Shown here one piece after another: positions 42,228 to 50,868 of a DNA stretch of 54,813 nt. Made by a program: the position numbers and the translations under genes. This stretch comes from Candidatus Binatia bacterium (GTDB taxonomy: Bacteria; Desulfobacterota; Binatia; UBA9968): assembly GCA_036504975.1 (NCBI GenBank), contig DASXUF010000119.1, positions 1 through 54,813 on the forward strand, read 5' to 3'. Under the pieces are notes generated by a model. That model had not been told where the DNA came from, ran no database searches, and worked only from the letters and a program-made list of their open reading frames with translations. The number at the start of each line of letters is the position of its first letter. The first letter of the stretch is position 1.

Positions 42228-43070
42228 ATGCATACCTATGCGCAAACCAACGTTCAACTCTTCAATCAACTCCGGTCTGAAGGATATTCGAAGGAAGACC
42301 GCGATCGCGTGCTCCACGTCTATGAGTTTGGAATGCGGTTATTTACCGGGATCTTCCTGCCTACCGGACGGCCATTCTTTGATCATCTCGTCGGCACGGC
42401 GAGCGTTCTCGCTTCTCTTCATGTCCCGGTCAATGTGGTCGCAGCGAGTCTGATCCATGCCGCCTATCGTCATGGGGATTTCGGAGGCGTACGAAAGGGC
42501 ATTTCGGAGAAAAAGCGCAGACAAGTTAGGCGCGCTGTTGGGGAAGCGGTTGAAGAGTACGTGGCCAGATATGAGCGCCTCTTATGGGAACCGCAATCCA
42601 TTCCAGTGATTCACGGGACTCTTGATGGGCTAAGCCCGGTGGATCGCGACGTTCTTCTGATGCGCCTGGCCAATGAGCTGGAGCATGAACTCGATTTGGG
42701 CGGGTTATATTTTGCCCGCAGTGAAAAGGAGCAAGGAAGGCATCAGCGCGACATTGAGCGCCATGGCCCCATCCTGATGGAGATGTCGGACAGATTGGGC
42801 GTTTCTTCGTTGTCCGCCGAGATGGAACGGGTGTTCAAAGCTATCACGACAGCGCAGCTCCCTGTTACGCCTTTGATTCAAGGCAAAAAAGTTACGTATT
42901 CCATTGCCCCGCAATCCTACTGCGAGCGGCTCTCAGTGACGTTTTGTCGGACCCTTTTGTCCGGCAGTCGATGGGGTGCCGGGATTGTGGACAGGGCGAG
43001 GTCGAAGTGCTGCAGATCGTATCAATACATACGCCAGCGATTTCGACCCATTTTTTCCCCGCACGCATGA
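42228..43070 (+). CDS. Degenerate RelA/SpoT-type HD-domain protein
   Basis: 280 residues, all-helical. FFDHLVGTASVLASLHVPVN followed by AASLIHAAYRHGDFGG follows the (p)ppGpp-hydrolase HD plan (compare HPxxVA...LLHDxxEDT). The HD aspartate is Ala78 here, and the distal Asp of LxKLADRLHN is replaced in LMRLANELEHEL. The metal site therefore looks incomplete and hydrolysis is doubtful; a ligand-binding or regulatory role is possible. It starts MHTYAQTNVQLFNQLRSEGY, as the next gene does. No synthetase domain follows. Confidence 0.72.
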   Translation: MHTYAQTNVQLFNQLRSEGYSKEDRDRVLHVYEFGMRLFTGIFLPTGRPFFDHLVGTASVLASLHVPVNVVAASLIHAAYRHGDFGGVRKGISEKKRRQVRRAVGEAVEEYVARYERLLWEPQSIPVIHGTLDGLSPVDRDVLLMRLANELEHELDLGGLYFARSEKEQGRHQRDIERHGPILMEMSDRLGVSSLSAEMERVFKAITTAQLPVTPLIQGKKVTYSIAPQSYCERLSVTFCRTLLSGSRWGAGIVDRARSKCCRSYQYIRQRFRPIFSPHA

Positions 43071-43094
43071 GGCGGTCTTTTACTACCCGCACCT

Positions 43095-44819
43095 ATGCAG
43101 CCGTACGCTCAGACAAACGCGCAGCTATACAATCAGGTTCGCGGCGCCGGCTATTCGGTCGCCGACCTCAGTTTGATCCGGGACGCTTACGAACTCGCGA
43201 TCGTGCTTTTTACCGGTCGATTTCAACCGTCGGGGAAATCTTTTATCGCGCATGCCGTAGGGACCGCGAGTATCCTCGCGTCACTTAAATTACCCGCGCC
43301 AGTCGTAGCGGCGGGTCTGCTTCACAACGTCTTTGAAAATGGCGATTTTGGGGATGGCCGTCGCGGCATCACCAGAGGGCGGCACGATAAAATTGCGGGG
43401 ACTCTAGGATCGGAGGTCGCGGAATACCTTGCCAGATTTCCGTCGCTGTTCTGGAATTCGAGGACGGGTCGGCTCGCACGCAATGATCTCAATGGGCTAA
43501 CCACAGTCGATCGCCATGTTCTTCTAATATTGATATCGGAGCATCTGGAGCATCTCCTAGATCTCGACATTCTTTTCTATGACGAATCCGTGCGCCGGAC
43601 CTATTTGAGTAACAGCGCTATTGGGGCGGAAGTCGCAGACAAAATGGGCTTCACCGCCTTGGCAGCAGAGTTAAAGAATACCATTCGAGAGATGAAATTC
43701 AGTGAGCGTCCTGTAGAGCCCGCGCGGGCGCTTAAAAATTCCTCGTTCGTGCTCACCTCCGAGTCGTACCGCAAGCGTTTTTCTATAGCGCTATCTCAGC
43801 GGATATCGGTCTCGCATAATCTACGTCAGCGAAGTTTAAACGGACTGAATCTTCTGTACGCTAAATCACCAGACCTGCTGAAATCGATTTACCAAGCGCA
43901 AAAGAAGCGTATGACCGCATGGAAAACGATGCGACAGTCGCTTTCAAGTTGCCTGGATACAAAGTCGGAGGCATTTATAGGCCTCTTTCCTGAGAGCGCA
44001 GTGCTTGAACGTGTCGCAACCGGCTTTCAGTTTACCGAGGGTCCCGTTTGGATCGAAGAGGGAAAGAGCTTGCTCTTCAGCGACATTCCGGCAAACCGTA
44101 TCGTGAGACTAAAATCCGGTCGCCGGATCGAGACATTTCGCGAGCCGAGCGGCAATTCCAACGGTTTGACGCGGGATAAAAAAGGCCGGCTGATCGCGTG
44201 CGAGCATGGCAACCGGCGGGTGACGCGGACCGAAGAAGACGGTTCGATCGAAATATTGGCGGACCGATTCGAGGGGAAAAAGCTCAACCGACCCAACGAC
44301 CTGGTCGTCAAGTCGGACGGCGCGATCTATTTCAGCGATCCGGCCTACGGCATCACGCCCGAGCAGCGGGAGCAGACGATCGAAGGGGTGTACCGCCTGT
44401 CGCCCGACGGCAAGGAGCTTACACTCATAGCCGGCGATTTTTCCCGGCCCAACGGCCTGGCCTTTTCGCCCGATGAAAAAAAACTCTACATCGATGATTC
44501 GGAGCGCCGCCACGTCCGGGTATTTGACGTCCGGAACGACGGCTCGCTCGCCGGCGGCTCTATTTTTCACAACATGAACGTGAGCACCCCGGGCGCGCCC
44601 GATGGCATGAAGGTGGACGTGGAGGGCCGGATTTTTTGCACCGGAGCCGGCGGCGTCTGGGTCTTGGATGCCGCGGGAAAACACTTGGGGACTATTCTGA
44701 CTCCCGAGAAGCCGTCGAATTGCGGCTGGGGGGACGACGACTGGCGCAGCCTTTATATCACGGCAGTCACGTCAGTTTACAAGATACGCGTCAACGCTCC
44801 GGGGATTAAACTCCCATGA
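43095..44819 (+). CDS. Fusion of degenerate HD-domain protein and SMP-30/gluconolactonase
   Basis: 574 residues. Positions 1 to about 290 are a paralogue of the preceding protein (MQPYAQTNAQLYNQVRGAGY, FIAHAVGTASILASLKLPAP, GLLHNVFENGDFGDG), with the HD aspartate changed to Asn78. From about 303 on it is a six-bladed SMP-30/gluconolactonase propeller: FTEGPVWIEEG (Glu ligand), GNSNGLTRDKKGRL, LNRPNDLVVKSDG (Asn ligand) and LAFSPDEKKLYIDDS (Asp ligand). The lactonase half looks complete. The two domains are not a combination I know; a linker QAQKKRMTAWKTMRQSL joins them. A deletion between once separate genes is the other explanation. Confidence 0.85.
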   Translation: MQPYAQTNAQLYNQVRGAGYSVADLSLIRDAYELAIVLFTGRFQPSGKSFIAHAVGTASILASLKLPAPVVAAGLLHNVFENGDFGDGRRGITRGRHDKIAGTLGSEVAEYLARFPSLFWNSRTGRLARNDLNGLTTVDRHVLLILISEHLEHLLDLDILFYDESVRRTYLSNSAIGAEVADKMGFTALAAELKNTIREMKFSERPVEPARALKNSSFVLTSESYRKRFSIALSQRISVSHNLRQRSLNGLNLLYAKSPDLLKSIYQAQKKRMTAWKTMRQSLSSCLDTKSEAFIGLFPESAVLERVATGFQFTEGPVWIEEGKSLLFSDIPANRIVRLKSGRRIETFREPSGNSNGLTRDKKGRLIACEHGNRRVTRTEEDGSIEILADRFEGKKLNRPNDLVVKSDGAIYFSDPAYGITPEQREQTIEGVYRLSPDGKELTLIAGDFSRPNGLAFSPDEKKLYIDDSERRHVRVFDVRNDGSLAGGSIFHNMNVSTPGAPDGMKVDVEGRIFCTGAGGVWVLDAAGKHLGTILTPEKPSNCGWGDDDWRSLYITAVTSVYKIRVNAPGIKLP

Positions 44820-44838
44820 ACCCCCCTGAAGCCATTGC

Positions 44839-46053
44839 ATGAGCCGGCTCTCTTTACAATACCCGTTCTCCGACGCTCTGTCGGTTATTCTGCCGACGCG
44901 AGAGGAAACTCTGTTACTGCGCGCCTGTCTGCTTTCCGCCGACTCTGCGCGAGAGGCATGGCGCGAATGGAGAAGATATACGTCGGAAATACCGAACGGT
45001 TACATCGGCAAGAATAAGGCGGTAAAAAATTTGCGCCCGCTCGTCTTCGACGCCTTGCGGCGCCATGGACTTGAACTAGACAAAGAAAGTCAGACTTTTC
45101 TCCGCTCGGCGTATCTGAAAGAAGAACTCCGCAGCAAGATCTTTCTGCGGATCTGCCGCGACGTTCTTCAATCGCTCGCGAAAGAAAACATTCCGAACAT
45201 CGTGCTCAAGGGCACGGCTTTGGCGGAAACGGTCTATAAAAATCCGGTGCTCCGTCACTCTCACGACATAGAGATTTGGGTAGGAGACCGAGATTTAACC
45301 AAGGCCGCGAGCCTGTTGCCCGCTCTTGGTTTCGTCGGGTTCGAAGACAAAATTTCCCAGGTGACGCTGGTGCACGAGTCCGAGCTGCCCGTCGTCCTGC
45401 ATAGCCGTTTATTTTCGATCCCTTATCACGGCGCGTCGGCAGCCGAAATGTGGTCGCGCCGCCTGAACTGCCGAATCGCCGGCGTCTCGTCCAACGTTCT
45501 GGCCCCCACGGATAGCCTGCTTCATGTGTGCGGCCATGCCTTTTATTCCGGGAGCCGACAATCGCTGCGCTGGGCGAGCGATGCATGGCTGCTTATCGAC
45601 CGATATCGCGACCTGGAGTGGGACCTGCTGTTTGATTGCGCGCGGCAGAGCCGTCTCGTCTTACCTTTATCCGTTACGCTGTCCTACTTGGCGGAAAATC
45701 TCAATGCCCCGGTCCCTCCGACTTTCTTGACTCGGTTGTCGGCGGCGGCTGTAACAACCAACACGGTCGAACGGGAATTTGCCTTCTCTGCCACGCGGTC
45801 GGCGCCCCGTGGGAGTTTGCGAAAGCTATTCCGAGACGCACAGGGCTGGCGCGGACGAGTCTCCGTCCTGAAATGGATGGTTTGTCCCTCACCGAGCTAT
45901 CTACGTTGGGCGGAGGCGCCGCGCTACCCGTGGCTCTTGCCCTTTCACTACGTCCGTCGCCCGGTCGGATATATCAGCCGGCGCATTGGCTCTTTTTTGA
46001 TAGAATCGCTTCAACGGGTCGGGTTTAAGAGACGCCGGGTTTTCAACGCATAA
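44839..46053 (+). CDS. Nucleotidyltransferase family protein (NTP_transf_5-like)
   Basis: 404 residues. The central VLKGTALAETVYKNPVLRHS followed by HDIEIWVGDRDL (near residues 121-150) is the KG-x(n)-R-x-x-D-I-D/E signature of the NTP_transf_5 group of minimal nucleotidyltransferases. Members sit in lasso-peptide, exopolysaccharide and glycosyltransferase loci and probably transfer a nucleotide to a small molecule or peptide. It starts 19 bases after the lactonase fusion. The C-terminal part (FHYVRRPVGYISRRIGSFLI) is basic and may be peripheral to the membrane. Confidence 0.83.
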   Translation: MSRLSLQYPFSDALSVILPTREETLLLRACLLSADSAREAWREWRRYTSEIPNGYIGKNKAVKNLRPLVFDALRRHGLELDKESQTFLRSAYLKEELRSKIFLRICRDVLQSLAKENIPNIVLKGTALAETVYKNPVLRHSHDIEIWVGDRDLTKAASLLPALGFVGFEDKISQVTLVHESELPVVLHSRLFSIPYHGASAAEMWSRRLNCRIAGVSSNVLAPTDSLLHVCGHAFYSGSRQSLRWASDAWLLIDRYRDLEWDLLFDCARQSRLVLPLSVTLSYLAENLNAPVPPTFLTRLSAAAVTTNTVEREFAFSATRSAPRGSLRKLFRDAQGWRGRVSVLKWMVCPSPSYLRWAEAPRYPWLLPFHYVRRPVGYISRRIGSFLIESLQRVGFKRRRVFNA

Positions 46054-46061
46054 CACGCCAT

Positions 46062-46411
46062 GGCGATGGATTGCAGTCGCGGGATTTTACTTACATCGAC
46101 AACGTTGTGCAGGCAAACTTACAGGCTGCCCACAGCAAGTTAGGCTCCGGAGGGGTATTTAACGTGGGAGAGGGAAAGTCGCACACTCTTCTCGAACTCG
46201 TTGATCTTCTAGAGGAGATTATCGGAACGAAGCTGAAGTTACTTCATACGGCAGAAAGAGCCGGCGATATACGGTATACTCAGGCAGAGAGATATCTGAA
46301 TCACAACGTTGCCTCGGCTATCGGCCACAGGTTTCTTTTGAAGAAGGTTTGGCAAGGACAGTGGAATATTTTGGCAAGCAAATTGCTTGTAATTCCAGCG
46401 CGCCACATTGA
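46062..46411 (+). pseudogene. C-terminal remnant of NAD-dependent sugar epimerase/dehydratase, frameshifted
   Basis: GDGLQSRDFTYIDNVVQANL and GGVFNVGEGKSHTLLELVDL are the usual C-terminal blocks of UDP-sugar epimerases. No Rossmann nucleotide-binding half exists upstream: the preceding sequence is the 3' end of the nucleotidyltransferase gene. A two-base shift near 46285 breaks the frame; the other frame then reads GYRPQVSFEEGLARTVEYFG to a TGA at 46409-46411. Remnant of a once complete gene, probably cut by the event that joined the two neighbours. Confidence 0.82.
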
Positions 46412-46453
46412 GTTCTTAGGCTCTCAAAACAACTACAAAAAGAGGAGAAAAGG

Positions 46454-47806
46454 ATGAAAGCTCAACAAGACTATCAATATCCACCCGTATTGCAGGAGTA
46501 CAGAATCGGGAGAGAATTGGCCAAAAAAATCCATGATCGCACCGCGAGGGTAGGCGTAATCGGGTTGGGATACGTAGGGCTTCCCCTCGGGGTTGAGATG
46601 GCTAAACAGGGGTTTCACGTTACGGGCATCGACATTGACAGGCAAAAAGTCGATTCCGTCAACGCGGGAATCTCGCATGTCTTAGATGTGCCGAATGAGA
46701 CACTTCTCTCTTTGGTGGCACAGGGGAATATCAAGGCTACTCAGTCTCTGGCGTCTGTGGAGAACTTCGATACAGTGAGTGTGTGCGTCCCGACGCCGCT
46801 CAGAAAGACCAAAGAGCCGGACTTATCGTACGTCATTGCGGCGGCCGAGGCGATCCGCAACCATCTGCAGCAAGGTCAGCTTGTCGTCTTTGAGAGCACA
46901 ACTTACCCGGGAACAACGAGGGAAGTGGTGCTCCCAATTTTGGAGAAAACCGGTTTGCGTGTAGGGAGCGATTTCTTTCTCGCTTTTTCTCCGGAGCGCG
47001 TGGATCCAGGAAATGCGAAGTATACAACGCGCAATATTCCGAAAGTCATTGGGGGTATGACTCCAGCTTGCATCGAGCTTGCCGCGATGTTCTATAGCCA
47101 ATTTATCGAAAACATCGTTCGGGTGTCCTCACCCGAATGCGCGGAGATGGTAAAGCTGCTTGAGAACACCTTTCGCAGCGTCAATATCGCGCTCGCCAAC
47201 GAGATGGCCCTTCTGTGTCATAAGTTAAAGGTCGATGTTTGGGAAGTGATTGATGCAGCCAAGACGAAGCCCTTCGGTTTTATGCCCTTCTATCCGGGTC
47301 CCGGACTTGGAGGCCATTGTATTCCCATTGACCCTTACTATCTGACATGGAAAGCGCGTCTCAACGGATGCGAACCGCGACTTATCGAATTGGCCGCGCA
47401 AATCAATGATCAGATGCCAACCTTCACGATCGCTCGGATAGCCGAGGTTCTGAATGACCGGCAAAAGAGCTTGAAGGGTTCGAAAATCCTTGGTCTGGGA
47501 GTGGCCTACAAACGCGATACGAGCGACGTCCGCGAATCACCGGCCATCGAAGTTCTGCACGGGCTGCGTGAAAAGGGAGCCCAGGTTCAATACTCAGACC
47601 CGTACGTTTCTTCGCTCGAGCTTCACGGAGGGAACCTACAATCTGTGGGCCTCAAGCCGGCGACGCTACGATCTATGGATTGCGTGGTTTTGTTGACCGA
47701 TCATTCGATTTTTGATTATGAAATGATCGCGGCTCATAGTCCCGTGGTGGTGGATACCAGGAACGCTCTTAAGAATTTTCCCGGCTCTAGAGTCATCTCG
47801 CTCTAG
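46454..47806 (+). CDS. Nucleotide sugar dehydrogenase (WbpA-like UDP-N-acetylglucosamine 6-dehydrogenase)
   Basis: 450 residues. The NAD-binding GVIGLGYVGLPLGVEMA is followed by ESTTYPGTTREVVLPILE, FSPERVDPGNAKYTTRN and the catalytic Cys289 in PGLGGHCIPIDPYYL; the C-terminal UDP-binding domain includes LGVAYKRDTSDVRESPA. It oxidises the C6 hydroxyl of a UDP-sugar to a carboxylate in two NAD-dependent steps, giving a uronic acid for the surface glycan. The ESTTYPGTT and FSPERVDPG wording fits WbpA-type rather than UDP-glucose enzymes. AGGAG precedes the ATG. It is the last gene of the glycan cluster. Confidence 0.93.
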   Translation: MKAQQDYQYPPVLQEYRIGRELAKKIHDRTARVGVIGLGYVGLPLGVEMAKQGFHVTGIDIDRQKVDSVNAGISHVLDVPNETLLSLVAQGNIKATQSLASVENFDTVSVCVPTPLRKTKEPDLSYVIAAAEAIRNHLQQGQLVVFESTTYPGTTREVVLPILEKTGLRVGSDFFLAFSPERVDPGNAKYTTRNIPKVIGGMTPACIELAAMFYSQFIENIVRVSSPECAEMVKLLENTFRSVNIALANEMALLCHKLKVDVWEVIDAAKTKPFGFMPFYPGPGLGGHCIPIDPYYLTWKARLNGCEPRLIELAAQINDQMPTFTIARIAEVLNDRQKSLKGSKILGLGVAYKRDTSDVRESPAIEVLHGLREKGAQVQYSDPYVSSLELHGGNLQSVGLKPATLRSMDCVVLLTDHSIFDYEMIAAHSPVVVDTRNALKNFPGSRVISL

Positions 47807-47989
47807 CCGTTTAGTCGATTTATAAACAGTGCCAGCCCTTCGGCCCAACAGCATATCAACAGGAATGTAAACAGGGGAGCGGATTCCCCGCAAGCGTCTT
47901 GCGTACGGCTGTTGTTGTGCCCCAAAAAATTTCCTCTCAGATCCTTGGTATAAAAACGTACTCCATTGTATTAGAAAGAAAAATTTGGC

Positions 47990-48039
47990 GTAAAAAAGCC
48001 CGATTGAGAGCTCCTAGCCTAGCTTTAGGGCATTTTTAC
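47990..48039. terminator. Inverted repeat, possible bidirectional terminator
   Basis: GTAAAAAAGCCC (47990-48001) pairs with GGGCATTTTTAC (48028-48039) with one mismatch, so the stem ends in a T-run on the plus strand. It lies in the 308-base gap between the dehydrogenase and the sensor kinase. The rest of that gap (47807-47989) is comparatively AT-rich and shows no gene. Confidence 0.5.
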
Positions 48040-48049
48040 CCGTTTGGGC

Positions 48050-48079
48050 TTGACAGGGAGGTGGTGACTAGCGTATAGA
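48050..48079 (+). promoter_or_regulatory. Putative sigma-70 promoter of the sensor kinase operon
   Basis: Perfect TTGACA (48050-48055), spacer 18, TATAGA (48074-48079). The GTG start of the kinase gene lies 36 bases after the -10. No -24/-12 sigma-54 element was found here. Confidence 0.55.
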
Positions 48080-48114
48080 CAACAGTTCTGCGGACCTTAG
48101 CCGATAAGAGATTT

Positions 48115-49206
48115 GTGACTGTGCAGTCCCGGCATCACAACGTTTCGCTGGCTTCGAAGAACGATTCTCTGGCGAGAAACGCTCTCGATTTGATTCCATG
48201 CGCCGTCGTGATTTGGAACAAGGACCGCTCTGTTTCGGTTCTCAACCAGGCGGCCCACGAGCTGCTCGGATTTGAAGCTCCTGACCTGCAGCATGATCCT
48301 TCCCTCTGGATCAACCGAATTCATTCCCAGGATCGAGATCTCTTCCGCGCCGCGTGGAAGAAACTGTTAGCCGGAGAAAGGAGAACATCCTGCGACTACC
48401 GGTTTTCTCCTGCTCATGGCGAGAAAGACATCTGGATCAGGGATGTCTCGGTTTCCCACCAGAGTTCCTCCGGTGAAGTGGACAGCGTGACCAGCGCGTA
48501 CATGAATGTGTCCGACTTGCGAAGCTATCGTCCCCGAAGTCAAGAAGAGAGACGCTTGGCCAATGCCAGCGAGATCATCGACAGCATGGTTCACGGCATC
48601 AAAAACGATCTGCAGATCATCAATTCCGGTCTTGACTTGATGTGGTTGACCGGCAACAGGCTTTCGGAGTGCCAACCCCTTTTCGAGGGAGTTGAGCGAA
48701 TCAATCGGTCAATACATGAACTGCGCGAGTTTTTTGCCCCGGCCGAGCCGCAACTCTCTGGAGCAAACCCGAAGGTCATTCTGGAAGAATTCGTTCGGGA
48801 AATAGGAAGGAAGTTGAGCCGGCAGAAGATACATCTACGGGTCCGGTGCCGCGGTCCGATGCCTTTAGTTCGGCTCGATTGGAACAAATTTCGTAGAGTG
48901 CTGGGGCAGGTCATAGAATTTTCACGCCTTCTCCTCCCGCAAGGCGGGAACTTGGAAATCAAATCCGAGCTTCAAGAGTTGGCCGGCAAAAAGCAGGTCG
49001 AGTTACAGATCAGTTGCGCCTCGGCCACGTCGCTGGCGGTCGACGAAGATGATGTGTTCAGACCCTTTCTTAAAATTAACGGTTGTCAGGCCGGCTTCGG
49101 TATAGCCTTGGCCCGCCAGATTCTCTGCCTCCAAAACGGAGATATTTCCTTCCAAAAACAAAATTCCAAGCGCGGGCTATTTACTATTTCTCTGGAGGCG
49201 CACTAG
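48115..49206 (+). CDS. PAS-domain sensor histidine kinase, degenerate ATPase region
   Basis: 363 residues, no membrane segment, so a cytoplasmic sensor. PAS fold at about 20-140 (LDLIPCAVVIWNKDRSVSVL to VTSAYMNVSDLR). The phospho-acceptor is probably His160 in SMVHGIKNDLQIINSGLDL. The ATPase domain keeps GFGIALARQILCLQNGDI (G2-like), but the N-box helix reads VLGQVIEFSRLLL without the usual asparagine, so ATP binding may be altered. GTG start. It is followed by an NtrC-type regulator 43 bases on and surely pairs with it. Confidence 0.85.
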   Translation: MTVQSRHHNVSLASKNDSLARNALDLIPCAVVIWNKDRSVSVLNQAAHELLGFEAPDLQHDPSLWINRIHSQDRDLFRAAWKKLLAGERRTSCDYRFSPAHGEKDIWIRDVSVSHQSSSGEVDSVTSAYMNVSDLRSYRPRSQEERRLANASEIIDSMVHGIKNDLQIINSGLDLMWLTGNRLSECQPLFEGVERINRSIHELREFFAPAEPQLSGANPKVILEEFVREIGRKLSRQKIHLRVRCRGPMPLVRLDWNKFRRVLGQVIEFSRLLLPQGGNLEIKSELQELAGKKQVELQISCASATSLAVDEDDVFRPFLKINGCQAGFGIALARQILCLQNGDISFQKQNSKRGLFTISLEAH

Positions 49207-49249
49207 GCGATCTCTCGTGCGCGCTCCAATGAACTGACGGAGAATATGA

Positions 49250-50815
49250 ATGTCGTCGCTTGAAAATAAGGCCAAAAAGTCCGCAGATCGGCAATCGCGC
49301 CCTGCCTCGGAACGGATAAAGACCAGTCGCGTCGAGAAAGAAAAAACGGCCTTGCCTGATTTGAAACCTACTATCTTAGTAGTAGACGATGAGGTGCTGG
49401 TCTGCCAGCAGCTTGAGCGGTTATACGAACACGCCGGCTACCATGTCGTAGTCTGCTCTTCTGTTGAACAAGCTCTGAAATGTCTGGAAGCGGAAGATAT
49501 CGATCTGGTAGTCACGGATATTCGACTTCCGGGTCTCAGCGGTATTGAACTGACCAGACGAATGCACGAGACCTATCCCGATGTCCCGGTGATCGTCATC
49601 ACGGGTTATGGTGATATCGAGACCGCCGTCGAGGTGCTGAAGCTCGGGGCGAGCGACTACATCGTCAAGCCTTTCAGCGGCGCGACGATTCAGGAATCGA
49701 CTCGTGTGATTCTGGAAAAGGCGCAGATCTTTACGGAAATTCGTCATCTCCGGCGCATTCTCAAGGACCAATGCGAGTTTGGCGGGATGCTCAGCAAGAC
49801 GCCCGAGATGCACCGGGTGTTTGAAATCATCCGCATGGTCTCCGACACCGACATGACGGTGCTCGTCGAGGGAGAAACCGGAACCGGAAAGGAGCTGGTT
49901 GCCAGCGCCATCCACTACCAGAGCCGGCGCCGCGAAGGACCTCTGATCACCATCAACTGTGCGGGCGTTCCGGAGACGTTGCTAGAGAGTGAATTGTTCG
50001 GCTATGAGCGCGGCGCTTTCACGGGCGCAGATCAGTCAAGGCCCGGAAAAATCGAGCTGGCCCACGGCGGAACTCTGTTCCTGGACGAGATCGAAAGCAT
50101 CTCGCTTTCCATGCAGGCCAAGCTTTTGCGCGTCCTCGAGGACCAAAAAGTTCAGCGCTTGGGCAGCAGCCGCAAAATCCAGGTCGACATGCGCGTTATT
50201 GCGGCCACGAATGTTCCGCTTAAAGAGCTCGTCACCGGCGGACAGATGCGCACCGACTTTTACTACCGGATCAACGTGATTCCCATCCATCTCATTCCTC
50301 TGCGCGACCGACGGGAGGACATCGAGCTTTTGGTGCATGATTTTCTTCACCATCACCCGCTTGCCGTCAGCAAAAGCATCACCGGCATCTCGCAACATTC
50401 TTTAACGCGGCTGATGCAATATACTTGGCCGGGAAACATTAGAGAACTGCAAAACGTGCTCGAGCGAGCGATCGTGATGACAAGCCGGCGCGTCATCGAG
50501 AACATCGAGTTGCCCGACTCAACCCCGCTTCCCGCGAGGGAGGAAAGGGCGGTATCGGTTGATCTTTCGCTGCGCGACTGGCTGAGGGAACAGGAAAAAC
50601 AATACCTGGCGCGGCAGCTTAAGGTTTTCGGCGGGAGAATCGGTCCGACGGCCAGGAACAGCGGAGTGGATGTAAAGACGCTGTACCGTAAGATGCGAGA
50701 GTACGGCCTCGATAAGAAAGACTTTCAGATCAAGGCTGCGACGAAAACTCTGTCCACAAACCAATCTGTAGCCGAGTGGAAAGATGGTTCGTCGGTTGCA
50801 CCGACTGATTCCTAA
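49250..50815 (+). CDS. Sigma-54-dependent response regulator, NtrC family
   Basis: 521 residues in three domains. Receiver at about 43-160 with phospho-acceptor Asp in VVTDIRLPGLSG; AAA+ domain with Walker A GETGTGKE near 208, the sigma-54 contact GAFTGA near 256 and Walker B GGTLFLDEIE; C-terminal Fis-type helix-turn-helix GPTARNSGVDVKTLYRKMRE. All motifs for ATP-driven activation of sigma-54 promoters are intact. The first about 42 residues are a charged extension. Next to a glycan cluster it may regulate surface polysaccharide genes, but I found no -24/-12 promoter in the window. Confidence 0.96.
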   Translation: MSSLENKAKKSADRQSRPASERIKTSRVEKEKTALPDLKPTILVVDDEVLVCQQLERLYEHAGYHVVVCSSVEQALKCLEAEDIDLVVTDIRLPGLSGIELTRRMHETYPDVPVIVITGYGDIETAVEVLKLGASDYIVKPFSGATIQESTRVILEKAQIFTEIRHLRRILKDQCEFGGMLSKTPEMHRVFEIIRMVSDTDMTVLVEGETGTGKELVASAIHYQSRRREGPLITINCAGVPETLLESELFGYERGAFTGADQSRPGKIELAHGGTLFLDEIESISLSMQAKLLRVLEDQKVQRLGSSRKIQVDMRVIAATNVPLKELVTGGQMRTDFYYRINVIPIHLIPLRDRREDIELLVHDFLHHHPLAVSKSITGISQHSLTRLMQYTWPGNIRELQNVLERAIVMTSRRVIENIELPDSTPLPAREERAVSVDLSLRDWLREQEKQYLARQLKVFGGRIGPTARNSGVDVKTLYRKMREYGLDKKDFQIKAATKTLSTNQSVAEWKDGSSVAPTDS

Positions 50816-50868
50816 GGTTCGCTCGCGTTGGTCTGCTTTTTTTGGATTTCCGGCATGACTCTCTGCCT

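Noticed and set aside
30675-46453. Small lasso or RiPP precursor peptide gene
   Set aside because: The gaps in this cluster are mostly under 110 bases, and I found no start-RBS-short-frame combination with a leader-core look.
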